A stretch of 12,302 nucleotides of DNA from the NCBI GenBank assembly GCA_949288455.1, contig CASEKF010000013.1, forward strand, positions 1-12,302, given 5' to 3'. Positions 5,593 to 12,302 of the stretch are shown here, in pieces. The position numbers were made by a program, and so were the translations under genes. This stretch comes from an uncultured bacterium. Its GTDB lineage: Bacteria > Vulcanimicrobiota > CADAWZ01. The notes below the pieces were generated by a model. It ran no database searches. It had not been told where the DNA came from and was given only the letters and a program-made list of their open reading frames with translations. Positions within the stretch are counted from its first letter, which is position 1. Each line of letters begins with the position of its first letter.

Positions 5593-7551
5593 CTAGTCGA
5601 CTAAAATCTGCGGAGTTACCATTATGACAACTTCATTTTTATCTTTACTGGTGCTCTCTGATTTAAAGAGGTTGCCGATAAGCGGAATGTCTCCAAGAAG
5701 CGGGATCTTCCTTATAGTCTTATTTTCGTCTTCTCTGAGAAGACCTGCCAAAACCATCGTGTCGCCGTCTTTAACTCTCATCGTTATGTTGGCGGTTCTA
5801 TTGGCGGTTCTGGGATACTGCTCGTTGACAAGACCAAGCAAGTTGGAAATATCAGGCTCTATCTTCAGCTCAACGTAGTTATCGGGAAGAACCGTAGCGG
5901 TAAGAGTCAAGTTGGTTCCTATATCGACATACTGAACCTGGTACTGACCTGCTCTCGGATCGTAGTAAACGATAGGATATCTCTCGCCGATATGAACTTC
6001 CGCTTGTTCTCCGGACTTGGTAGTAAGTCTTGGAGACGCCAGAACCTTAGCTTCGGTAGTGCTTATAAGAGCCTGAAGCTGGAAGTTTAAAGTCAAAGCG
6101 CTTCTGGTAAAATATCCGATCGACATCGGATAGCCTCCTGCTCCGTACTGAGGAGCGTCGTAAATATCGCTGCCAACAGGTCCGGTGGCTCCTCTATTCG
6201 AAGGAGATTCGGTAAAAGAAGTGTTTACCAGAAGACCGCTAGACTGATCGTCTACGCCCCACTGTCCGCCGAACGATTTAGAGCCGTTTTCAGTAAGATC
6301 CACGACTTTTACGTCAAGAGAAATCTGCTGTACATGAGCGTCAAGCTGTTCAAGATAATCTTTACAGAGAGACAAACTGCCCTCGTCGCCGGTAAGAATT
6401 AGAGAATTGAGTCTCTTGTCCACGTCGTAAGAAAGAGTGGGAACGAGTTTTTGAAGAACAGGAAGAATCTCTTCGCCTTTAGCGGCTTTAAGAGCAATTA
6501 TCTCCGTTCTCGGAGGTATGGGAGCGGGAACGTCATAATCGAGCTGAGACACAAACGAGCGAATAGCCTTCATACTTTCAGGATCCGCGGTAACGATAAG
6601 AGCCGTTCCGCGGGGATCAGCCTGAACTTTAGAATCCGGATAAGAAGAGGAAACCATACTCGAAATATCTGCCGCTTTTGCATGTTCCAGCGGAATAGCC
6701 TGAGTAATTTCAGAACCCTTCTTAACGTTCATAATATTTGAAGGAATGGTAGCCAAAAGCTTAGGATCGCCTACCACTATCGTATTGTCAACTCTCTTAT
6801 AATCGTAACCGCTAATTTTAACCACAAGATTAAGAGCTCCGTTTGCCGGAACGTCTCTCAAGGTCATAGTAACGGAACCTTCTACGCTGGGATCGGTAAC
6901 TATGTTCATATCTAATTCTTTAGCAAGAATCTTAAGAACGTAAATCAAATCGGCGTTTACAAGATCAAGAGAAACCAGCTTTTCGGAAGGAGCGGCATAC
7001 TTTTTGCCGACAGGCTTCTTAGAATACTTCTTTGAAGCGGGTTTAGCGGCCTGGCTGACTTCGGCTTTTGCCTTCGCCGGAGATTTTTCCACGGCCGCGT
7101 CCGAAGCCGAAGCTTCAATAGCCTTCATCTGAGCTGAACTGAACTCTAAAATGAGACCTTTCTTACCGCCGACCGCGATAGCCTTATATTCAGGCTGAGA
7201 AACTACGTCGACGATAACTTTAACGGTATTTGCCTTTTCGGCAGACTGAACTACCCTTACTCCTTCGACAAGCCCAAAATTAACGGGATTATCCTTAGAT
7301 ACTGAAGAAGAGAGAACCGCAGGGAAAAATTCCGCCACTACGGCTTTTTCGGGAGTTTCCTGACGATAAACGTAATTGGAAACAGGGCTGTCCGAAGAGA
7401 CGGCAATCTTTACGGTAGAAGAAGTCTTCTCAGTCACTTTTACCGAATTTACAGTCGCGGGAGCCGCATCCGCGGGAGCGGAAGCCATAGCGACAAGGCA
7501 AAGGCCGAGAAGGCTGAGAAAGGTTTTCTTCAATCCTTCGAGTTTAATCAT
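5593..7551 (-). CDS. pilQ: Type IV pilus secretin PilQ
   Basis: PilQ forms the outer-membrane ring through which the pilus passes. The chosen ATG (7551) gives 652 residues beginning MIKLEGLKKTFLSLLGLCLV, a signal peptide with basic start, hydrophobic core and cleavage near APADA. The longer GTG frame from 7566 is rejected because that GTG lies inside the Shine-Dalgarno site. Domains: AMIN-like peptidoglycan-binding region (about 30-137), an Ala/Lys-rich linker (145-190), secretin N0/STN domain (192-262), two N1-type repeats (about 283-338 and 349-404), and the secretin beta-domain (about 488-649). The last contains VLASPRLTTKSGEQAEVHIG, VKDGDTMVLAGLL and IPLLGDIPLIGNLFKS, all secretin signatures. 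It is the last gene of pilMNOPQ, 70 nt after pilP; that AT-rich gap might carry an extra promoter. Only one AMIN domain is seen, whereas some PilQ have two. Confidence 0.96.
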   Translation of the reverse strand: MIKLEGLKKTFLSLLGLCLVAMASAPADAAPATVNSVKVTEKTSSTVKIAVSSDSPVSNYVYRQETPEKAVVAEFFPAVLSSSVSKDNPVNFGLVEGVRVVQSAEKANTVKVIVDVVSQPEYKAIAVGGKKGLILEFSSAQMKAIEASASDAAVEKSPAKAKAEVSQAAKPASKKYSKKPVGKKYAAPSEKLVSLDLVNADLIYVLKILAKELDMNIVTDPSVEGSVTMTLRDVPANGALNLVVKISGYDYKRVDNTIVVGDPKLLATIPSNIMNVKKGSEITQAIPLEHAKAADISSMVSSSYPDSKVQADPRGTALIVTADPESMKAIRSFVSQLDYDVPAPIPPRTEIIALKAAKGEEILPVLQKLVPTLSYDVDKRLNSLILTGDEGSLSLCKDYLEQLDAHVQQISLDVKVVDLTENGSKSFGGQWGVDDQSSGLLVNTSFTESPSNRGATGPVGSDIYDAPQYGAGGYPMSIGYFTRSALTLNFQLQALISTTEAKVLASPRLTTKSGEQAEVHIGERYPIVYYDPRAGQYQVQYVDIGTNLTLTATVLPDNYVELKIEPDISNLLGLVNEQYPRTANRTANITMRVKDGDTMVLAGLLREDENKTIRKIPLLGDIPLIGNLFKSESTSKDKNEVVIMVTPQILVD

Positions 7552-7562
7552 AATTAAGAAAT

Positions 7563-7571
7563 CCACCTCCT
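7563..7571 (-). promoter_or_regulatory. pilQ ribosome-binding site that decides the start
   Basis: AGGAGGTGG on the minus strand lies 11 nt before the ATG at 7551. A GTG within this motif opens a longer frame but cannot use the same site, and the ATG start alone gives a normal signal peptide. Confidence 0.8.
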
Positions 7572-7621
7572 AAAATAACAATTAATTAATTTTCCAATAA
7601 TAAAATAGTTGCGTTATAAGT

Positions 7622-8410
7622 TTACTTTGCCTTTTCGGCAACATTTTTCGAAGCTTCAGCAGATTTTTCCGCTTCTTGTTTCTCGACGTCTTTTACGCCG
7701 CTATCTTCATCCGCCGCGGCGTCTTTAACTTCGTCAGCTGCCTTTTTCTCCTCTTCCTTTACTTCGGGAACAGGCAGAGAAGGCGTTACGGGAGCGTCTC
7801 CCGTAACGGCCGCTTTACCGTCTTTGGATTTAGCGGTATACTGCTTTACGGGAATTGTGAAAGCTTTGCCCTTCCAAAGAAGAACGACTCTGTCGGGATA
7901 TACTCTATCTACGGTATATTCGCCTACCGTATCGCCGGAGGTCACCACAAAACTGGCGTTCGACTTTTTATCGCCGCCCTCCGGAGCCAAAATCGCAAAA
8001 TTAGCCTTACCCGACACTATAGTGCCGGTAACCACTACAGGAAGCGTATTAAGTTCGGCGAGAGTCTTTAATTCCTTACCGTCGGAAGTTTTTCCTTCTT
8101 TAGGCAAAGCCGAAGCTTGAGGAGCAACGATTCCCTCTCCTTCAACAATGGGTTCCGGAGCCGCGTTGCCGCCAAAAGGAACGAAAGGATCTCTTCTTCC
8201 GTTGCTCAAAGTATAAGGAGCTTCGCTGCCGGAATAAACCGGAGAGGGCGAGGATGACTCGGCTTTAACGGCGGGAGTCTTTGTATCCTCTATCTGAATT
8301 TTGCCCGAAGTGGTAGCTTCCTGAGCAAAAGCGATTCCTCCGAAAAACATACAAGAAAAAGCGATGGAAACAGCTCCTATTTTCCCTATAAATTTAAAAG
8401 CGTCTTTCAT
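7622..8410 (-). CDS. pilP: Type IV pilus inner-membrane alignment protein PilP
   Basis: PilP links the PilN/PilO complex in the inner membrane to the PilQ secretin across the periplasm. The N-terminus (MKDAFKFIGK, then hydrophobic to 28) is an export signal with likely cleavage after AFA at 29. A cysteine at 20 lies in AFSC, a poor lipobox, so lipidation is uncertain. After a disordered Ser/Pro stretch comes the PilP hallmark SNGRRDPFVPF (69-79), then the beta-domain (about 115-190: LPVVVTGTIVSGKANFAI, VTSGDTVGEYTVDRV, KAFTIPVK). The tail (about 208-262) is rich in Glu, Lys and Ala and probably disordered or helical, a long extension for this family. The start follows the pilO stop by 6 nt, with AAGGATGGA inside the pilO end as ribosome-binding site. 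Confidence 0.88.
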   Translation of the reverse strand: MKDAFKFIGKIGAVSIAFSCMFFGGIAFAQEATTSGKIQIEDTKTPAVKAESSSPSPVYSGSEAPYTLSNGRRDPFVPFGGNAAPEPIVEGEGIVAPQASALPKEGKTSDGKELKTLAELNTLPVVVTGTIVSGKANFAILAPEGGDKKSNASFVVTSGDTVGEYTVDRVYPDRVVLLWKGKAFTIPVKQYTAKSKDGKAAVTGDAPVTPSLPVPEVKEEEKKAADEVKDAAADEDSGVKDVEKQEAEKSAEASKNVAEKAK

Positions 8411-8416
8411 TATGCT

Positions 8417-9028
8417 TTATCCATCCTTTCTCAAATATACCGATAAAGGCAAAGAGATAGTCAAAACAGGAGAAGCGGTATAATTATCCTTAGACACGCC
8501 GCCTGAAAGCGTAATCTCATTCACGGTTACGAGTCTTTTAAGCTTAAGAGCTCCAAGCTGCCTCAAAAAATCTATAATCGTAGCGTATCTTCCGGTAAGA
8601 GTCATATCGAAATTCTTAACGGGATAAGAAGCCAAAGACGAAGGAGCGGAAGACTTTTTACCGGTATCCGGTCTTATGGTATTCAAGATAAAATCGGGAT
8701 CCTGCATCCTCATTCTCTGATGTTCGACCAAGCGTTCGACGTCGGCCATATACGAAGGTATAAAATCAGCTTCTGACTCGGGCGTAAGTTCCTGCTGGAT
8801 AACTTCCTGAAGCTCGCGCTCCGCGTCGATTATTTGAGTCCTGAGCCTAGGAATTTCCTCTTTTTGTTTCTCTACCGTTTCCAACTCCGCAGCTATCTTG
8901 ACCAATTCCGCTTCCGAAGCCTTAGCCGATTCAATGGGCTCTTTCCACTGCAGAATATAAAAACCGAAGCCCATTGCGATAATTATCATAAGAGCGATAA
9001 CAATTTTCATTGCGTTTGGTATTTCCAT
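8417..9028 (-). CDS. pilO: Type IV pilus inner-membrane protein PilO
   Basis: PilO pairs with PilN through periplasmic coiled coils and ferredoxin-like folds, forming the alignment complex that couples the cytoplasmic machinery to PilP and PilQ. The 203-residue protein has a short cytoplasmic start, one membrane helix (about 7-25: KIVIALMIIIAMGFGFYIL), a coiled coil (about 33-80, rich in E, K and L) and a C-terminal alpha/beta domain with FDMTLTGRYATIIDFLRQL and LTISLPLSVYL, both typical of PilO. GAGGAG lies 7 nt before the ATG and overlaps the end of pilN; only 3 nt separate the two genes, suggesting translational coupling and a fixed PilN:PilO ratio. Confidence 0.93.
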   Translation of the reverse strand: MEIPNAMKIVIALMIIIAMGFGFYILQWKEPIESAKASEAELVKIAAELETVEKQKEEIPRLRTQIIDAERELQEVIQQELTPESEADFIPSYMADVERLVEHQRMRMQDPDFILNTIRPDTGKKSSAPSSLASYPVKNFDMTLTGRYATIIDFLRQLGALKLKRLVTVNEITLSGGVSKDNYTASPVLTISLPLSVYLRKDG

Positions 9029-9031
9029 ATA

Positions 9032-9676
9032 TTAACTCCTCACTTTCAGCTCGGGATCCAAAGAAGCTTCCGCTTTCGCCGGAGTATCTGACGCCGCTTT
9101 GTCAGGATTATAAGTCAGAGTAATGGTATAAGAATAGCTTACGTACTCGTTTTCCCCTACGCTTACAGAGCCTTTGGTAGCGGCGCTGTCAATATTGGCG
9201 GCCGTAAAATACTTTGACTTTCCAACGTTTTTCATAAAACCGGAAATCGTCTCTATCGGCCTAACGCCGGGCTGAGCCGCAGCTACGCCTGTTATCACAA
9301 GCGTTTTGGCAGAAGGGTCTATCTTAATATTGCTGACCCACATATTATTGGGGAGAAGAAAAGCCAACTCGTCAAGAAGATTGCTGTAACGGATCGGATC
9401 CGTCTTCAAACCTCCCACGAGTTTTATCTGAGCTTTGATGTCCCGCAATTTAGCCTGAAGCGAGTCAATTTCTTTTACTCCTTCCTTCTCTTTAGCCAAA
9501 TTATCATTAGCAACCTGAACTTGCTTTGCCAAAGCGTCGGCCTTCTCCTCATAAGAAGTGCCCATCATATAAAAGCCTAAGCAAGCGGCCGCAATGACTA
9601 CGATAAGTATAGCGAACACTATATCGAAACCAAACTTTTTCCGTTCTGTCGGCAATAAATCAACTTTAATTGCCAT
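9032..9676 (-). CDS. pilN: Type IV pilus inner-membrane protein PilN
   Basis: PilN docks cytoplasmic PilM through its N-terminal tail and pairs with PilO in the periplasm. The chosen ATG at 9676 gives 214 residues starting MAIKVDLLPTERKK, where IKVDLLP (3-9) is the conserved PilM-binding motif (INLLP type). An upstream in-frame ATG at 9691 is rejected because the ribosome-binding site GGGAGGTGA lies between the two. One membrane helix (about 18-39: VFAILIVVIAAACLGFYMM) is followed by a coiled coil (about 42-90) and a ferredoxin-like domain with ELAFLLPNNMWVSNIKID, strongly PilN-like. It follows pilM by 24 nt and precedes pilO by 3 nt. The C-terminal residues after about 195 are low in structure. 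Confidence 0.94.
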   Translation of the reverse strand: MAIKVDLLPTERKKFGFDIVFAILIVVIAAACLGFYMMGTSYEEKADALAKQVQVANDNLAKEKEGVKEIDSLQAKLRDIKAQIKLVGGLKTDPIRYSNLLDELAFLLPNNMWVSNIKIDPSAKTLVITGVAAAQPGVRPIETISGFMKNVGKSKYFTAANIDSAATKGSVSVGENEYVSYSYTITLTYNPDKAASDTPAKAEASLDPELKVRS

Positions 9677-9680
9677 ATAT

Positions 9681-9689
9681 TCACCTCCC
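9681..9689 (-). promoter_or_regulatory. pilN ribosome-binding site that decides the start
   Basis: GGGAGGTGA on the minus strand stands 4 nt before the ATG at 9676. It lies within the longer frame from 9691, so that longer frame is not the translated one. Confidence 0.85.
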
Positions 9690-9700
9690 ATTCCAATTAA

Positions 9701-10816
9701 TTAAATATTTCTCAAACCCAATCCGACCGCGATAGTCAGAGACGGAGCCAACTCCTGCAGCATATCGGGACTTACGCCGGGAACTTTGGAAATATCTATC
9801 TTCTTAAAAGGATTAAGAACACCGCACGTAATACCGAGTTCGTTAGAAATATAAGCGTCGATATTTTTAAACAGCGCGGTGCCTCCGGAAAGAGCGATGT
9901 ATCCGATCGACTCGTCCTGATATCTTTTTTTGTAATAATCAAAAGAACGCTGAATCTCAGTTATAAGCTCTACTAGAACCGGAACTATCACGTTAAAAAT
10001 CCGCATGGTCGTCGGAGCTACAGGCGCCGCGTCCTTTGCCACTCTTATAACGCCTTTTTCCTTTTTCATCTTCTCGGCTTCTTCAAAACTAATATTTAAA
10101 GCTTGAGCGATGACTTCGGTAAAACGGTTCCCCGCGACTTTCACGGTTCTGCTTTGCCTTAACACTCCCGCTTTGTAAATATTAATGCTCATAACTGAAG
10201 CTCCTATATTTACGAGCGCGAAAGTTTTATTAAAAATATCAGGCTCTAATGAAATTTCCAAAGCTCTGAGCAGAGCGAAAGGTTCCATATCTATAGCCGC
10301 AGGATTAAGCCCTGAGAAACGTATAACGTCCTGAGTATTTTTTACAATCTCGTTTGGAGCCGCAACCAGCAGAACCTCCATAGATCCGGGATTATCTTCC
10401 AACTCCTTATTCAGTATCGTTCCCCTAATCATTGCTTCGTCAGCTCGATAAGGCAAATATTGCTCGGCTTGAAAACGAAGAGAGCTTTGCATTTCCTTTT
10501 CCGGCAGCTTAGGCATGATTATCGGTCTTATAATAACAGGCTGTCCGGATACTACCCCTACTACCTGCTCAATATTAATCTTATGGCTTTGAATCAGCTG
10601 CTTAAGAAGTTCTCCTAAGGCCTTCGGATCGTTAATAACTCCTTCCTTAACCGTTTCCTCCGGAGGAAGCCCCATCACAAAAGAAGATAATTCGTAAAGT
10701 TTTCCCTTTGTCTTATCCTTTATAGGTTTAAGCTGAATCAATTTTAAAGAGCTAGATCCTAAATCTAAGCCTCCGACTGTCCCCTTGTTACCAAAGAGCC
10801 GCTTAAAAAAATCCAT
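9701..10816 (-). CDS. pilM: Type IV pilus actin-like ATPase PilM
   Basis: PilM is a cytoplasmic actin/FtsA-like ATP-binding protein that binds the PilN tail and links the alignment complex to the motor. The ATG at 10816 gives 371 residues, the normal length; a longer TTG frame from 10840 is rejected because it contains the Shine-Dalgarno site. Motifs: phosphate-1 loop GLDLGSSSLKL (16-26), the PilM-typical LRFQAEQYLPYRADEAMI (113-130), phosphate-2 ALVNIGAS (200-207), and the adenosine motif IALSGGTALF (307-316). First gene of pilMNOPQ, preceded by a 320-bp gene-free region that should hold the operon promoter. AAAGGAGGTGA lies 10 nt before the start, so it is well translated. Confidence 0.96.
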   Translation of the reverse strand: MDFFKRLFGNKGTVGGLDLGSSSLKLIQLKPIKDKTKGKLYELSSFVMGLPPEETVKEGVINDPKALGELLKQLIQSHKINIEQVVGVVSGQPVIIRPIIMPKLPEKEMQSSLRFQAEQYLPYRADEAMIRGTILNKELEDNPGSMEVLLVAAPNEIVKNTQDVIRFSGLNPAAIDMEPFALLRALEISLEPDIFNKTFALVNIGASVMSINIYKAGVLRQSRTVKVAGNRFTEVIAQALNISFEEAEKMKKEKGVIRVAKDAAPVAPTTMRIFNVIVPVLVELITEIQRSFDYYKKRYQDESIGYIALSGGTALFKNIDAYISNELGITCGVLNPFKKIDISKVPGVSPDMLQELAPSLTIAVGLGLRNI

Positions 10817-10826
10817 CGTTAACAAA

Positions 10827-10837
10827 TCACCTCCTTT
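10827..10837 (-). promoter_or_regulatory. pilM ribosome-binding site that decides the start
   Basis: AAAGGAGGTGA on the minus strand matches the 16S anti-Shine-Dalgarno almost perfectly and lies 10 nt before the ATG at 10816. It sits inside the longer frame that starts with TTG at 10840. Confidence 0.85.
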
Positions 10838-11005
10838 CAATCAAGATAGAGCGCTTTTAAAGTCTGCATATATTTATTATTACTCTAAAAAGCGGCGCGA
10901 CGGCCGGAATTAACCTTTTAACTCCCGCGAATCTGCCGTAAAGAAACACTCAAAGAAGCGAATGAATATTCTAAAAATTATCAGTCTAAAGCGCCTTTTA
11001 AACTA

Positions 11006-11049
11006 ACGGCAATACGCTGAACGCCCGTAAACCCAGGCGTAAACGCCGT
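11006..11049 (-). other. Nested hairpin in the pilM leader
   Basis: On the minus strand the outer stem ACGGC/GCCGT (11049-11045 with 11010-11006) encloses an inner stem ACGCC/GGCGT (11040-11036 written on plus as GGCGT, with 11025-11021). An alternative local hairpin GGCG-TTTA-CGCC uses the same bases. There is no U-tract after it, so it is not a typical terminator. Confidence 0.45.
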
Positions 11050-11053
11050 CCCC

Positions 11054-11062
11054 TATATAACA
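11054..11062 (-). promoter_or_regulatory. Possible extended -10 promoter element for pilMNOPQ
   Basis: TGTTATATA on the minus strand fits an extended -10 (TGn plus TATAAT-like). The hexamer 17 nt upstream, TAGAAT, is a poor -35. The start would fall near 11047, at the foot of the nested hairpin. Confidence 0.25.
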
Positions 11063-11136
11063 AAGGTGTAAATCATATTCTATTTTTTTTAAAAAAACTC
11101 CTTCTAAATATCAAGATATTAAAAATAAGCGGTAAA

Positions 11137-12018
11137 TTAATATAAAGAAAACAGCCAATTTTTAATAAAATCGCCGAAGAAAAAAGCGATTCCGGCTCCG
11201 ATAGCCATAAAGGTGCCGAAAGGAACCGGCTCTTTCAAAGATTTGCCGTTAAAGATCATGACCGGAACCAACGATAAAGCTCCGACGAAAAAAGAGAATA
11301 AAAAAGCCTGCAAACCTTTCTCAAGTCCGAGAAAAACGCCTATCAAAAAAGCGAATTTTATATCGCCTCCGCCCATAGCTTCCTGCTTAAATATCAAAGC
11401 TCCAAAGAAAGCTATAAACGAAAAAAGCAGAAAGCCGGCCATCCCGCCTGACAAAGAATCTATAAAAGCAACTAAATACGTATTCGAAACGCCGGGAAAA
11501 GAATAATATATCCAAGAAGCAAAAGTTAATTTCTCGGGAACAACAAGTCCGGCGATCAAGCCGAAAATTCCAGACGGAACTATCACGGCATCAAGTATTA
11601 ACCAATAATCCAAATCTATTAAAAAGACGACCGTCAAAACGCAAAAAAAAGCGAAAAAATAAAAATAAGTTACGGTAAATCCGCCGAAAAGATAAAAAAG
11701 AACGCAGGACAAAATTCCAACCGTAAGCTCAACTAAAGCGTAACGATACGAAAACGAAGCTCCGCACTCATGACACTTGCCCCTTAAAATAAGATAGCCC
11801 AAAACGGGCAGATTGTAACGGCTCTTAACGGGCTCTCCGCAGGAAAAACAAGAAGATCCGGGGTAAACTACGGATCTTAAAAGAGGAATCCTGCAAACGC
11901 AAACGTTTAAAAAGCTCCCGACAAGAGAACCGAAAATAAAAGCAATAAAAAGAGAAACAAAAGCGTCCCGAGTAAAAAGAATAAAATGTAAGTTGGCTAA
12001 AAAATCATTTATCGACAT
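11137..12018 (-). CDS. pilD: Prepilin peptidase/N-methyltransferase PilD
   Basis: PilD is the inner-membrane aspartic protease that cleaves the prepilin leader and, in bifunctional members, N-methylates the new N-terminus. The 293-residue protein has many membrane helices. The cytoplasmic loop has two CxxC pairs (C57/C60 and C82/C85), the zinc-type motif of full-length bifunctional peptidases, with RYNLPVLGYLILRGKC between them. The catalytic aspartates are D135 in FLIDLDYW and D219 in GGGDIKF (the GxGD motif). The PFGTFMAIG segment near the end is typical. The ribosome-binding site is weak (AGAG, about 4 nt before the ATG). The gene lies downstream of a pilin-like gene, separated by a strong terminator and with little room for its own promoter, so low-level expression by read-through is likely. 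Confidence 0.96.
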   Translation of the reverse strand: MSINDFLANLHFILFTRDAFVSLFIAFIFGSLVGSFLNVCVCRIPLLRSVVYPGSSCFSCGEPVKSRYNLPVLGYLILRGKCHECGASFSYRYALVELTVGILSCVLFYLFGGFTVTYFYFFAFFCVLTVVFLIDLDYWLILDAVIVPSGIFGLIAGLVVPEKLTFASWIYYSFPGVSNTYLVAFIDSLSGGMAGFLLFSFIAFFGALIFKQEAMGGGDIKFAFLIGVFLGLEKGLQAFLFSFFVGALSLVPVMIFNGKSLKEPVPFGTFMAIGAGIAFFFGDFIKNWLFSLY

Positions 12019-12045
12019 AATCTCTAGTAATTAGCGAAGAATATA

Positions 12046-12076
12046 AAAAAACCTCCCTAAGCTAGGGAGGTTTTTT
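12046..12076 (-). terminator. Strong terminator between the pilin-like gene and pilD
   Basis: CCTCCCTA (12052-12059) and TAGGGAGG (12063-12070) pair around loop AGC, flanked by six As and six Ts, so it can work on both strands. A second, outer inverted repeat ATTAGCGAA (12030-12038) and TTCGCTAAT (12082-12090) brackets it; the pilin-like gene's stop codon lies in the outer arm. Confidence 0.9.
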
Positions 12077-12085
12077 ATCTATTCG

Positions 12086-12302
12086 CTAATTAAACGGCGT
12101 AACTTGAACTTTAGGTTGTCCATTTTGCCATTTAGGTATTAAGCCCTGAGGATCCCCAACAGGAGGAGCCATAAGACCTATTTGAGAATCAAATTGAGGA
12201 TAATTATTTTGGCCTTGACCATTCATAACTCCAGCTTGCTCATGATTACCATTTGTGCATACAATTAAATAATAATCAGGATTCATTACAGCACCATAAG
12301 AG
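12086..12302 (-). CDS. C-terminal part of a pilin-like protein (5' end cut by window edge)
   Basis: The frame is open from the right edge to TAG at 12086, 71 visible codons; an internal ATG at 12286 is not taken as the start because the frame continues upstream (SYGAV before it). The visible end is rich in Asn, Gln, Gly and Pro (CTNGNHEQAGVMNGQGQNNY) with a single Cys, no membrane segment, and ends QVTPFN. This composition, a strong terminator directly after the gene, and the neighbouring pilD suggest the surface domain of a type IV pilin or pseudopilin. The N-terminal cleavage motif that would prove it is outside the window. Third codon positions are unusually AT-rich (about 12 of 66 end in G or C, counted by hand), unlike the pil genes beside it. 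It could also be another secreted protein. Confidence 0.55.
   Translation of the reverse strand, partial: SYGAVMNPDYYLIVCTNGNHEQAGVMNGQGQNNYPQFDSQIGLMAPPVGDPQGLIPKWQNGQPKVQVTPFN

Larger units (their letters stand above)
10817..11136 (-). promoter_or_regulatory. Gene-free leader/promoter region of pilMNOPQ
   Basis: This 320-bp stretch between pilD and pilM contains no convincing gene on either strand. It holds a nested hairpin (11006-11049), a weak extended -10 element (11054-11062), two similar short segments on the minus strand (TTTAAAAGGCGCTTTAGA near 10984-11001 and TTTAAAAGCGCTCTA near 10846-10860), and an AT palindrome (about 11082-11097). No U-tract terminator for pilD is evident, so pilD transcripts may read through into pilM. 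Confidence 0.5.

Noticed and set aside
7552-7566. GTG start for pilQ five codons upstream
   Set aside because: The GTG is part of the AGGAGGTGG Shine-Dalgarno site and would lengthen the signal peptide with no site of its own.
7376-8120. Several plus-strand open frames opposite pilQ and pilP
   Set aside because: They are shadows of well-identified pil genes, with no motifs and no ribosome-binding sites.
8333-8360. Lipoprotein signal in PilP around Cys20
   Set aside because: AFSC has Ala at -3 and Phe at -2, a poor lipobox; a signal peptidase I site (AFA) fits better, although lipidation is not excluded.
1-12302. CRISPR arrays, tRNA or rRNA genes, insertion sequences, attachment sites
   Set aside because: I saw no regularly spaced repeats, cloverleaf-like segments, transposase motifs or terminal inverted repeats with target duplications.

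Overview
The window looks like a chromosomal segment of a Gram-negative, probably anaerobic bacterium. The sequence shows moderate-to-low GC, strong AGGAGGTGA-type Shine-Dalgarno sites, a type IV pilus assembly operon with an outer-membrane secretin (so two membranes), and two maturases for [FeFe]-hydrogenase. This combination fits a fermentative Elusimicrobiota-like gut or sediment bacterium. That placement is an inference from gene content, not a phylogenetic result.

Layout, left to right. (1) 1-2309, minus strand: three genes read leftward. They are an unrecognised 357-residue protein with a long glycine-zipper membrane segment, an unrecognised 101-residue protein with a near-perfect Shine-Dalgarno site, a terminator-like hairpin, and then the first 211 codons of a radical SAM enzyme with a PqqD/RRE-like N-terminal domain, cut by the window edge. 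(2) 2310-2638: a divergent promoter region. A good minus-strand promoter serves the 357-residue gene. On the plus strand there is a structured leader ending in an 11-bp terminator that abuts the hydG ribosome-binding site, an arrangement typical of riboswitches and attenuators. (3) 2639-5544, plus strand: hydG, hydF and a small four-cysteine protein, closed by a perfect 40-bp palindromic terminator shared with the convergent pilus operon. (4) 5593-10816, minus strand: pilM-pilN-pilO-pilP-pilQ in the canonical order. Three of these genes should start downstream of the longest open frame, because a Shine-Dalgarno site lies inside that extension. (5) 10817-11136: a 320-bp gene-free leader with a nested hairpin. 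(6) 11137-12018: pilD, the prepilin peptidase. (7) A strong terminator, then the C-terminal end of a pilin-like gene running off the right edge.

How the genes work together. HydG makes the Fe(CO)2(CN) synthon and HydF is the GTPase scaffold that delivers the 2Fe subcluster to the hydrogenase. HydE and the hydrogenase itself are not in the window. PilD processes prepilins, PilM/N/O/P form the inner-membrane alignment complex, and PilQ is the outer-membrane pore. The motor ATPases and the platform protein PilC are not in the window.

The most interesting parts are the structured leader of hydG, which I could not assign to a known riboswitch class by eye, and the leftmost cluster, where a radical SAM enzyme with a peptide-recognition domain sits just downstream of a small orphan gene and could be a RiPP-type peptide-modification locus.
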